From NCBI GenBank assembly GCA_000226015.1, contig JH153069.1:34077-57811 (forward strand): a stretch of DNA of 23,735 bases, read 5' to 3'. Below the pieces are notes generated by a model. It did no database searches. It had not been told where the DNA came from and saw only the letters and a program-made list of their open reading frames with translations. This stretch comes from Mnemiopsis leidyi (Eukaryota > Ctenophora > Tentaculata > Lobata > Bolinopsidae). Shown one piece after another: positions 12,101-18,869 of the stretch (within the stretch, counting starts at the first letter, position 1; each line of letters starts with the position of its first letter). A program made the translations under genes and the position numbers.

Positions 12101-15100
12101 AACATCACCATAGTAACATCACCATAGTTACATCACCATAGTAACATCACCATAGTTACATCACCATAGTAACATCACCATAGTAACTTCACCATAGTAA
12201 CATTACCATAGTAACGTCACCATAGTAACATTACCATAGTAACGTCACCATAGTAACATCACCATAGTTACATCGCAATAGTAACATCACCATAGTTACA
12301 TCACCATAGTAACATAACCATAGTAACATCACCATAGTAACATCACCATAGTATAATTACCATAGTAACATCTCACCAAAGTTTAATTATCATAGTTACA
12401 TCACCATAGAAACATCACCATAGTAACGTCACCATAGTAACGTCACCATAGTGACGTCACCATAGTAACATGTCTGGTTCTCACTCCAGAACACAGTGCA
12501 CGTTAACTGTGAACTTTATCGTGCAAGGTTACTGCCCTGCATGCAGACCTGCCTGCAGACAGTCCTAAATAGTTAATTATCATAAGATTATTAACGCTCT
12601 GTTTTATCAATATAAAACCTGGAAAAAGACCTGCCGATGCGCTCTAATTTTAAACAGTAAATCCTAAATTCCTGAAGTAAGAAGATGTTGCTTTTGTGAC
12701 AAGCTTATTAATAAGGAATACAGAAAATAAAGAAGTTGCTCTGACCTTTGCCTTTACCGAGGATCGGAGGAACCATTTCAATAAAAGAGATTATGTGGTC
12801 AATCATTAGATTCGATAAACTTTAGAAATGACTTTAGATTGACATCATAAATATTAAACATTTAAAAAGAACCGCTTCAATTTAAAGCGTCAATTGAATT
12901 AAGCCACGGAAAATTTTTTGCATCACTTTTAATTTTAGATTCTCACGAACATCACTAATTCATACGCAACGTTGCAGTTTGCATTTTAGCGCTTCTGAGA
13001 GATGCAAGGTTTTACAGTGTCTGACTTAATTGTGGTTTCTTGGTGGAGTGCACATAGCAATCGTTAATTTAGGGGGAGGGGTCATGGCCGATAGGACATT
13101 TCATGGTGAAACTTCGTGGTAAAAGTTTTGTTCATCATCTGACCATGTAAAAGTAGATTTAATATTTATGATAAATTACGTTAAACATGTTGCTGCAGGA
13201 ACTAAAGTCGGTAACAATAATTTATATTATTCAGCACTAGTTATTGACAAAAAACACAAATCTTAGTTAAAGGTACCCCTAACCGCTACCCCACAACTAG
13301 CGACAAGAACCGATTATCTCTAACGATGAAACTGCAGATATTTCTCCTCCTTTCCCTGGCTCTCCTGGTTCTCTCTAACCAGGTCAAGATCCTCAATACT
13401 CCCAAAGACCACCGAACGTTTAATTCCCCTCCCGAGTGCGCAAGGACCTGCTCTGGAGTAGCTAACCACGACCAAGACAACTTCTACGGGTGGAAGAGCT
13501 GGGGTCCCGGTCCCGGGGACGTGTTTATGCGGATCAACATTGCTGGTTGTGGGTATCTCAGACCGCCCATCATCACTGTGACTCTCAGCGGGGGTTATCT
13601 GGGTGGAGATAAGAGGTGCCCTTCCGTTTACATTAACATTTTCTCTAGAAAGTTCTTCCATATAACCACCGTGGAGAATGCTTCTGTGAAGGAGATGTTG
13701 GAAAATCGATGTGACGCTTACTGGATCGCGACTGGCTTTGTTTGTTAGCTTCCAAAAACCGACAAAGACTCCAAATTCCTGTTAAAAGTTTGTTGCCTTA
13801 CAGCGATTCAACGAGTTGACGTTTTTCTATTTAACTGGGGAGTGGGGACATTATTTTGTATGCTAAATTGCAAGACTATGAAGGGGTACCGTTTTTGATT
13901 TGATTTTGTAGAACTGTAATAAAATTGTTGAATGTTTTAGTAAAACTGAAAACACTATATTTTGATCAATTTCCCGTTTTGAAGTGTGCTCAATCTAGAA
14001 ATGAATTATGTCAAAACTTCTTTTTAGAAAGACAAAACTTCTCTTGTTAAACTCTGCACCTCCATCTCTCCCTCTCGCCCACCGTTCCATTCAGTACCCT
14101 CCACAATGACCACCTCCCTGCCTCCATCTCTCCCTCTCCCCCACCATTCCATTCAGTACCCTCCACAATCACCACCTCCCTGCCTCCATCTCTCCCTCTC
14201 CTCCAACATTCCATTCAGTACTACCCTCCACAATCACCACCTCCCTGCCTCCATCTCTCCCTCTCCCCCACCATTCCATTCAGTACCCTCCACAATCACC
14301 ACCTCCCTGCCTCCATCTCTCCCTCTCCCCCAACATTCCATTCAGTATACCCTCCACAATCACCACCTCCCTGCCTACAGCTCTCTACAGACTGATCTGG
14401 ACTCCAACAATGTGGAGCTGTGATATCCCGACACCCCACCACATCCCCTTTACACCAAGTAAACCAGCCCCACCCCTGCTTCACACACCTACATGCGGAC
14501 CCTGGAACTACCGCTACCTCGTCTATCCTACACCCCTCCCCACTCTTATCACACCCACAGTCTCCAACCTCAGTGATAGCTCCTCCAGCCTCAGTGATAG
14601 CTCCCCCAACCTCAGTGATAGCTCCTCCAACCTCAGCTCTACAGACAACATCCCCCGCCTTGTACAGCTCGTAACCTCGATCTCGAGCCCAGTTGACCAT
14701 CTGTTTCACGTTGTTGGTTATCATCCCTCTAGCTCCGTACTGATAGTAGTAGTCGTACTCCTCCTCACTCTGTAGGGTCCAGATGACAGTGTCCGATATC
14801 ACCCCCCGGGCCTTGTTTATCCGCCCCAGTATCGCCTCCTCCTCGTAGGTCTGTGCCCACTTAAAAATCCTCCCTATCCCGGCTGACATCATCTTGTAGG
14901 GGTAGTCCAGCTCGGACATCTCCTTCAGACGCTCCTCAAAGTTCCCTATCGCATCGTGGATTACATATATCTGACTCCTGTAAGTAGACTTGCTGGCTCG
15001 CCGTGCGGCCGGGGCGAGGAAGGACATATGGGGACCCCCGATAAGTACGATACCTCGGTACCCCTTAGAGAGGACCTCCTTCTCCACTAGACCCACCATC

Positions 15101-18100
15101 TTCCTAGCTGCTACTCCCATCAGCTTCTCAGGTACTTTCTCCACCTTGCTGTCTATGTACAACAAGGCTACCTGCTCCATCAGGTCGTGTCCGGTGAAGT
15201 GTTGCAAGTGTTCCGCAGCAGGCCTGTAGGGACCGCACACGTCAAACTGACACGACTCCGTGTCCCGGGAGAAAATGTTGCAGTCGCAGAACTTAGTAGA
15301 GTGGTGGAAGTTGGCGGGGTTACCTGCCGAGTCAAACTGCAGGTCCATCTCCAGACCATTCGTTCCGGCCTTCAGGGAGTACTCTAGACTGGAAGCGTCG
15401 TTAACGAGGTGTGCTATCGTCCACACTTTGTCCGGACAAGGAACTCTTCTCTCTGAGTGTGGTATCATGGTTTTCTCTGCGTACACTCAAAAATATGAAA
15501 ACTGTTTAAAATGTTTAATCGTTACGTTAAACGTTAAGAAATCTCGTCTCAATGAACAATTGAATTATGGGGATTCTGAAAAGACTTTAATACCATACCA
15601 ACCTTTATTACTCTCGACGGTCGAGACGAAAAGAAATCCTGACAAAATTATCAGGTTTAAATGTCTCATGAAGCTTGTTATTAGAACCTCTTTGTTAGAA
15701 CCGCTTTATCAGAGCCGCTCTATCAGAACCGCTTCGTCAGAACCGCTTCGTTAGAACCGCTTCGTTAGAACCGCTTTATTAGAACCGCCTTATTAGAACC
15801 GCTTTATTAGAACCGCTTTATTAGGACCGCTTTACTTAACCGGAACCTGAATTTTCAATATTTCTAAATTATGCCAGACAGCTTGTACTAGCACAACACT
15901 CTAAACAAATAGACACAAAACCAACGGATATTATTAAAATGGTGCAGTGCTATCCACTACTCGTATTAGTTGTTAGGCACACATATTCTTATGTGGACAA
16001 AGAGTAAAGACATGGCTCGTTATTACTCAAGTATTCCTAACAATAACACAGAAACGGAGAAACCGGAAAAGTCTTTTATAATATGCATTTTCATTTTCAA
16101 CAGTAACATCAACATTAACACTTTTATCAATAACATCAATACATACACTAGATAATACTCACTAAACACTAAAAAAATACGAATTCTAAATAATAATAAC
16201 TACTAAAATCAAAAAACCTAACATCTCCACTCTCTCAGGAACAAACATCACAACACAATATCAGAGGGTTTATCCGTCCTAACAGAACTCAGTGCCCGGC
16301 TACCCTGGTCCCACTAACACTAACACTAACATCTCCACTCTCTCAGGAACAAACACCACAACACAATATCAGAGGGTTTATCCGTCCTAACAGAACTCAG
16401 TGCCCGGCTACCCTGGTCCCACTAACACTAACACTAACATCTCCACTCTCTCAGGAACAAACATCACAACACAATATCAGAGGGTTTATCCGTCCTAACA
16501 GAACTCAGTGCCCGACTACCCTGGTCTAAGTTTCTCAAGCTCCTTCTCAAGTCGCTAAAAGATTTAGCAGCTAAAGTTGAGGATAAAAACACAGTAAAAG
16601 TTGTCGGGGCTATTCTAGCAGGTAATTCTCAAGCCCTATCTAATTACCTGTTTAAGTTGTCGGGGCTATTCTAGCGGGTAATTTTTAAGTCCTATCTAAC
16701 TTAAACCTTCGTCATTGTGCTTGTTTGCGTTATAAACAGTGGTTCCGGTTGGTAATATTTACAGACAGTGTGTTTAAATTCATGCTTGAGTCCTTTCGGA
16801 AATTCGATTGAGTCAGGTTACGTTTGCAAGATACCAAGACTAATCATGCTTTCCCCAAATATAATTTGCAAATCGGCTTCAAGCAACACAAATCGCGTAT
16901 GCAAATGACTGATTAAATACATAACATCACGAATCGGTTAAAATGAACACTTGGCACACCAGTCCCAAAAAGTGGATAAACAAGTCGGTCTCCGCTGATG
17001 TTGATAAAGAATTCAGGTCAAGATCCTTGAGCCATCAAATTCAAATTTCAAATTTTTCAAATTCATCTCATCTCATTCCTCCAAATCCTGCAGGATTCCA
17101 CGAGACGGTGGAGCCGGGCAGTAAGATACTCACTACAATCTCTACTCGAGTTCTCCCCAAAATGTTGGAGTTCCTCACCAAGAAGACGCTCGCTCCCGTC
17201 GAGAGGAGCAAGAAAAAGTCAATAGCTTACGAAGAAGATCAAGTCGCCGTTCAGGTATTTCCTGGCGAATTAAGTTCTTAGGTTTTCAGCGTATTTTGGG
17301 TGTTTTTGGGAGGTTTTTAGCGGATGTAGGTTGATTTTTTGTGACTGTTCGGGCGATTTTTATGTGATTCCCGGAACGATTCTGGGCGATTTTTGTTTGG
17401 TTTTTGAGTTCTATCATTGTTAACTACCTACCACTTCATTAATCATGTTAGCTTAAAAATGTAGCACTCCTATATCAGTAACTACTCAGGCCCCGATCGC
17501 TATAGCTATAGTAAACTTGATTACACGGCTTCCAGAGGAGGAAAGGCAGAGCAAACTTCCCCCCGTCTTACTGAGGATTTGCAACACTCTGCGTAACAGG
17601 TAGTTTATAAAGGATTTGTAGCACTTTGCGTAACAGGTAGTTTATTGGGGATTTGTAACACTCTGCGTAACAGGTATTTTATAAAGGATTTGTAACACTT
17701 TACGTAACAGGTATTTTATAAAGGATTTGCGAGACTTTCTGTAACAGGTAGTTTATAAAGGATTTGCGAGACTTTCTGTAACAGGTATTTTATAAAGGAT
17801 TTGTAACACTTTGTGTAACAGGTATTTTATAAAGGATTTGTTTATTGATGGGTAAATAATTTAATGTAACTGTTTATGAAAATTGACCACAGCATCAATT
17901 ATCGCTTAGTCCAATAAACATGGGTTAAACTCAAAAACAAAGGTTGGAGCAATATATTTGGAGAATGAGATTTGCAAATTGCGACGACTCCTCAGAAATG
18001 CCTTTCTCTACATAATCTGACATATAATATAACATGTAATTTCAGAGCGATGGACGTGAGGGACACTTCCAGACAAACTCTCTCTACAATAGCAAACAAT

Positions 18101-18159
18101 CTAGGTCCTCTATACCTTGGTTACATCCTATCTGAACTCAGAGGTGCTCTCTCTAAGGG
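173..18159 (+). CDS. UTP20: UTP20 (small-subunit processome component 20), 16 internal exons, partial at both ends
   Basis: UTP20 is a very large HEAT-repeat scaffold of the U3 snoRNP/SSU processome, needed in the nucleolus for 18S rRNA maturation. Exons read by eye with matching phases: 173-244, 470-1969, 2135-2334, 2538-2691, 2890-2959, 3131-3290, 3580-3650, 5040-5203, 5465-5580, 5830-5989, 6943-7018, 7200-8760, 16455-16621, 17094-17254, 17490-17599 and 18046-18159. They join into one frame of about 1,618 residues without a stop. Family-typical stretches occur in the expected order: 'FAYLIRK' early, 'RYLLGSLQWPLRPIWEGL', 'GIVLRYLE', then 'DPETDFFNNITHIQTHRRTR', and 'RDTSRQTLSTIANNLG' at the end. 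The human protein is about 2,785 residues, and this part covers roughly residues 100-1,930. The start codon and C-terminal third are not in the window. The last donor (18160, gtgcgt) implies more exons downstream. Introns range from about 100 bp to 7.7 kb and hold at least three other genes. Confidence 0.93.
470..1969 (+). CDS. UTP20: UTP20 large N-terminal exon (DRIM region) with an in-frame repeat
   Basis: This 500-codon exon is in phase 0 at both ends, with acceptor ctctcccag at 461-469 and donor gttagt at 1970. Reading starts at DFYSCVPRVIPVLHSLL, upstream of the first in-frame ATG at 596, so 596 is not a start codon. Residues resembling 'ESFAYLIRKHPNPAVLLELM' and 'LLFETVKGVQYKFN' match the N-terminal helical repeats of UTP20. 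From 1379 to 1546 a 14-residue unit (TYVPLLADIAVHSE) occurs four times in a row, essentially identical at DNA level, lengthening one alpha-helical repeat segment by 42 residues over a single copy. The open frame continues past the donor to a stop at 2015-2017, but the next exon joins in phase only from 1969 to 2135. Confidence 0.9.
1379..1546. repeat. UTP20: 42-bp in-frame coding repeat, four copies, in UTP20
   Basis: The unit encodes TYVPLLADIAVHSE, and four copies start at about 1379, 1421, 1463 and 1505. Copies are identical apart from the first bases, indicating a recent expansion or polymorphic array. Being 14 codons long, it keeps the frame. Confidence 0.95.
3691..3740. repeat. 18-bp tandem repeat, nearly three copies
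   Basis: The unit gctgtctgcgtagtctgc starts at 3691, 3709 and 3727 in the UTP20 intron, between the donor at 3651 and the nested - strand gene. Confidence 0.9.
3770..3775 (-). terminator. Poly(A) signal (AATAAA on - strand) of the nested six-cysteine gene
   Basis: TTTATT on the + strand reads AATAAA on the - strand, about 67 bp beyond the stop at 3842. It is consistent with a compact single-exon transcript. Confidence 0.5.
3842..4234 (-). CDS. Secreted six-cysteine protein, intron-nested (paralogue of 13326-13748)
   Basis: This single-exon gene of 130 residues lies on the strand opposite UTP20, inside the intron 3651-5039. I do not recognise the family. The start at 4234 is preferred over the in-frame ATG at 4294 because it places a clean signal peptide first (MTSTLLLLTLLLTPSLQS). 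The mature part is about 112 residues with six cysteines at about 35, 39, 69, 88, 119 and 130, the last being the final residue. The protein aligns over its whole length with the product of 13326-13748, sharing CxxTCxGV, FYxW, GCGF/Y, P(I/V)IT, CPxV and an ending CDxYWxAxGFVC. A TTTATT on the + strand at 3770-3775 is an AATAAA poly(A) signal on this strand, about 67 bp past the stop. It is probably extracellular and disulfide-bonded; function unknown. Confidence 0.85.
   Translation of the reverse strand: MTSTLLLLTLLLTPSLQSDLRILQLPEHKTGPAPCTLTCAGVSRHTDTSFYKWGTFLNKAYKVVDMTGCGFVSTPVITAVSRGPRGPCPGVSLRYVWYKGFDVVTVVDAAADDMVENDCDIYWTAHGFVC
5635..5733. repeat. 33-bp tandem repeat, three diverged copies
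   Basis: The unit contains gtcacagttgtcgtagtaac, starting at 5636 with copies at 33-bp spacing. It lies about 55 bp after the donor of UTP20 exon 5465-5580 and does not include the junction. Confidence 0.8.
6061..6942. repeat. UTP20 intron filled by a dispersed ~110-bp repeat family
   Basis: Copies containing cagattcataagattc, a TTTATTTTATCACA stretch, caaacagtatgaaaa, tggcacaaaat and ttacattatggggtcc occur at about 6105-6220, 6220-6260 (truncated), 6465-6545 (5' truncated) and 6545-6670. Separate copies lie directly or nearly head-to-tail. No protein is encoded and no terminal inverted repeat is evident. The rest of the intron to 6942 shows nothing. Confidence 0.75.
7200..8760 (+). CDS. UTP20: UTP20 large central exon
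   Basis: This 1,561-bp exon enters in phase 1 (acceptor ccgtttcag, 7191-7199) and leaves in phase 2 at gtaagt (8761). It encodes about 520 residues of alpha-helical HEAT-type repeats. A lysine-rich loop ('LKKNKKKVVG', near 7800) corresponds in position to the KKKK loop of other UTP20 proteins. The end carries the most diagnostic stretch of the gene, 'DEDPETDFFNNITHIQTHRR', which aligns to the DPEMDFFENMKHIQIHRR segment of vertebrate UTP20. The following intron (8761-16454) is the longest in this part of the gene and contains two nested genes. Confidence 0.93.
10437..10595. repeat. 52-bp tandem repeat, three copies
   Basis: The unit contains ttcatacaatccggctctgc and tgccccgtataaaaacaaat, starting near 10443, 10495 and 10547. 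Copies differ at few bases. No coding frame or splice junction is recognised in it. Confidence 0.9.
12037..12470. repeat. 14-bp array (catcaccatagtaa), about 30 units
   Basis: Over 430 bp of head-to-tail catcaccatagtaa with scattered variants (cgtcaccatagtaa, cattaccatagtaa, catcaccatagtta). Edges are more diverged than the centre. It lies about 850 bp upstream of the nested six-cysteine gene. Confidence 0.95.
13326..13748 (+). CDS. Secreted six-cysteine protein, intron-nested (paralogue of 3842-4234)
   Basis: This single-exon gene of 140 residues lies in the long UTP20 intron, on the same strand as UTP20. The N-terminus is a strong signal peptide (MKLQIFLLLSLALLVLSNQ). The mature region has six cysteines at about 38, 42, 75, 98, 129 and 140, in the same pattern as the - strand paralogue 9 kb away and again ending on the last cysteine (CDAYWIATGFVC). 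The main difference is extra length around 58-65 and 88-96. An AATAAA lies at 13918-13923, 170 bp after the stop, and an AT-rich TATA-like stretch lies about 100 bp before the ATG (13221-13229). It is unlikely to be a UTP20 exon because it has its own signal peptide, stop and poly(A) signal. The family is not recognised; a secreted structural, defence or venom-like role is possible but is speculation. Confidence 0.87.
   Translation: MKLQIFLLLSLALLVLSNQVKILNTPKDHRTFNSPPECARTCSGVANHDQDNFYGWKSWGPGPGDVFMRINIAGCGYLRPPIITVTLSGGYLGGDKRCPSVYINIFSRKFFHITTVENASVKEMLENRCDAYWIATGFVC
13749..14054 (+). other. 3' flank of the six-cysteine gene
   Basis: Non-coding; holds the 3' UTR and poly(A) signal of the upstream gene, then about 130 bp of AT-rich DNA before the CT-rich minisatellite. 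Confidence 0.6.
13918..13923 (+). terminator. Poly(A) signal AATAAA of the six-cysteine gene
   Basis: An AATAAA hexamer lies 170 bp after the stop codon at 13748, followed by a T-rich stretch (tgttgaatgttttag). It supports an independent transcript ending inside the UTP20 intron. Confidence 0.6.
14055..14385. repeat. CT-rich minisatellite, ~62-65 bp unit, about five to six copies
   Basis: The unit contains cacctccctgcctccatctc and accattccattcagta. Starts of 'cacctccctg' fall at 14111, 14173, 14238, 14300 and 14364, with a partial copy before. The array overlaps the last ~30 codons of the phospholipase-like ORF, whose stop lies inside it. Confidence 0.9.
14296..15669 (-). CDS. Secreted GDPD/sphingomyelinase-D-like phospholipase, two exons, nested in UTP20 intron
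   Basis: The family cleaves choline-type head groups from sphingomyelin or lysophospholipids and includes spider venom enzymes and related animal and cnidarian proteins. Exon 1 (15603-15669) encodes a signal peptide (starts MRHLNLIILSGF) and ends in phase 1 at gttggt. The acceptor at 15477-15479 opens exon 2 from 15476, giving a 126-bp intron. In the joined protein (415 residues) the family's first catalytic histidine is at about 45 ('VWTIAH'), the metal-binding Glu and Asp at about 65 and 67, and a second histidine in an FHH at about 80-81. A Cys-x-Cys follows, as in the family. Barrel-like sequence continues to about residue 305. The last 110 residues are repetitive and read into a minisatellite, so the true end may be earlier, by splicing at a GAG|gttgga or an earlier stop in the mRNA. 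Whether it is a venom component or an ordinary lipase cannot be told from sequence. Confidence 0.8.
14567..14640. repeat. 21-bp coding repeat near the end of the phospholipase-like ORF
   Basis: The unit cctcagtgatagctcctcca reads as EVGGAIT on the - strand, three to four copies. It starts where similarity to the enzyme core stops, and each copy repeats a GAG|gttgg sequence that resembles a weak splice donor. Confidence 0.8.
15678..15835. repeat. 14-bp array (agaaccgctttatt), about 11 units, just upstream of the phospholipase-like start codon
   Basis: Head-to-tail ttagaaccgcttta/ttagaaccgcttcg units begin nine bases upstream of the ATG at 15669 (- strand gene). They therefore occupy its 5' UTR or promoter. 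The sequence is unrelated to the 14-bp array at 12037-12470 though the period is the same. Confidence 0.9.
15836..16220 (+). other. UTP20 intron segment, no gene seen
   Basis: AT-rich non-coding stretch between the 14-bp array and the 108-bp acceptor repeat. Simple sequence such as aacatcaacattaacac near 16100. A 61-codon frame here lacks any recognisable feature. Confidence 0.5.
16221..16536. repeat. UTP20: 108-bp tandem repeat, three copies, carrying UTP20 exon start and acceptor
   Basis: Copies start at 16221, 16329 and 16437 with acatctccactctctcag|g and then about 70 bp of exon sequence (through CTACCCTGG). Copies 1 and 2 then read TCC CAC TAA, a stop in the UTP20 frame. Copy 3 diverges to TCT AAG TTT and continues the exon. 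Confidence 0.93.
16455..18159 (+). CDS. UTP20: UTP20 exons 13-16 of the window, with duplicated splice sites
   Basis: Four exons (16455-16621, 17094-17254, 17490-17599, 18046-18159) continue the frame from 8760. They encode 'LPWSKFLKLLLKSLKDLAAK', 'RVLPKMLEFLTKKTL', 'LPPVLLRICNTLRNR' and 'LGPLYLGYILSELRGALSKG', all in the order expected for UTP20 after the DPETDFF segment. The first exon has its acceptor repeated three times at a 108-bp period, and only the third copy lacks a stop soon after. Its donor is repeated twice at 56 bp. The third exon has its donor repeated seven times at 37 bp. In each case the copy used here was chosen because it alone keeps the UTP20 frame open. Confidence 0.88.
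16598..16709. repeat. UTP20: 56-bp tandem duplicate carrying a UTP20 exon end and donor
   Basis: aagttgtcggggctattcta occurs at 16598 and 16654, each followed by a gtaat donor sequence. The first donor (16622) keeps the frame; reading through to the second meets a TAG. Confidence 0.9.
16710..17093 (+). other. UTP20 intron, no gene seen
   Basis: Non-coding intron ending in a pyrimidine-rich tract before tcctgcag (17086-17093). A caaattt/ttcaaatttc simple repeat lies at about 17037-17062. Confidence 0.5.
17574..17842. repeat. UTP20: 37-bp tandem repeat, seven donor copies, at a UTP20 exon end
   Basis: The unit is aggatttgtaacactttgcg followed by taacag|gtattttataa. Donor-like GTs fall at 17600, 17637, 17674, 17711, 17748, 17785 and 17822, exactly 37 bp apart. 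The first copy is real exon (ICNTLRN). Each later copy is a decayed exon end plus donor inside the intron. The frame closes at TAG immediately after the first donor. Confidence 0.95.
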
Positions 18160-18708
18160 GTGCGTTTTACTTTACTGTTTTAGTAGTTGCTCACTAGTTT
18201 ATTAGTGGCTTACTATTTGAGTAGTTGCTCACTAGTTTGTTGGTAGATTCTTTTATTGAGCCTAAGTTTATTCAAATACTTAAAAAGCACTGTGTATTGC
18301 ACCTAAGATGTACCTGTTAGATGTACAGTATACATCTAATCGCACATGTAACATCCAGCTTATTGTATACTGTAAAACATGCAGCACTGCACATTGTACG
18401 CTATATTTTTGTTTCGTTAGCCAGGAATTGCTCTGGTATCAGAACAAAACATCTGGATAATATCAAGTTTTCAAAAGTACACAATAAGAACTGTCTTTAG
18501 TTCAACGATCAGACATACTCTATTCGTTCAATGAACTGTTAGCAATACAATAACGCTTATCGCGACAAGCGTCAATTAGATATAAAAAACAAAGTTTTTG
18601 ATCGGTTTCACTTTCTACAATTATCATTCCTGTCGTTTTGGTCGGCTGAAGAATAAATACCCTCTACAAAAAATCTCCAGCCGGTAAAGATAAATGATAT
18701 ACATATTA
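18160..18708 (+). other. UTP20 intron / 3' flank of the channel gene
   Basis: Starts with the donor gtgcgt. It holds a short duplicate (tagttgctcactagttt at about 18184 and 18222) and a gtatac-rich palindromic stretch near 18320-18370. No UTP20 exon follows on the + strand within the window by eye. Confidence 0.55.
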
Positions 18709-18869
18709 TCACAAATTCGCGTCCTCAACATTGACATTGTCTGAAGAGTCGATAGTTCTCCTTTCTGTGTGCAGTTTACGCACCACCCTCGTTACTAACC
18801 ACTCAAAAAACTGGTAAGCAGTGAAGAAGGAGAAACCGATAAAGAGATCTGTTAGTCCGCCAAGCTCGG
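18709..18869 (-). CDS. DEG/ENaC terminal exon: TM2, selectivity filter and C-terminus
   Basis: The acceptor acatttcag precedes an exon of 161 bp ending in TGA at 18709-18711. Joined in phase to exon 19071-19166 ('LLKLVFYTDQMSS...TSFIA'), it reads ELGGLTDLFIGFSFFTAY, the re-entrant/TM2 segment of the family. G-F-S stands where the G-x-S sodium selectivity filter is expected. The cytoplasmic tail is about 30 residues, basic then acidic. A TTTATT at 18252-18257 could be the poly(A) signal on this strand, but it is 450 bp away. Confidence 0.88.

Larger units (their letters stand above)
8761..13325 (+). other. UTP20 intron, 5' part, without a supported gene
   Basis: AT-rich non-coding sequence after the donor at 8761. 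It contains short repeats: a ~15-bp gccagaggtat array at 10140-10200, a 52-bp triplicate at 10437-10595, a 13-bp aacagcaataagt triplicate at about 10943-10981 and the 14-bp array at 12037-12470. The longest open frame (about 9864-10316) begins with TTG and matches nothing I know. No splice-flanked UTP20-like exon was found by eye. Confidence 0.6.

Noticed and set aside
12037..12470. CRISPR-like array
   Set aside because: There are no spacers: units are contiguous 14-bp repeats in a eukaryotic intron.
14106..14775. Proline/serine-rich + strand frames
   Set aside because: They are shadows of the CT-rich minisatellite and of the - strand enzyme ORF.
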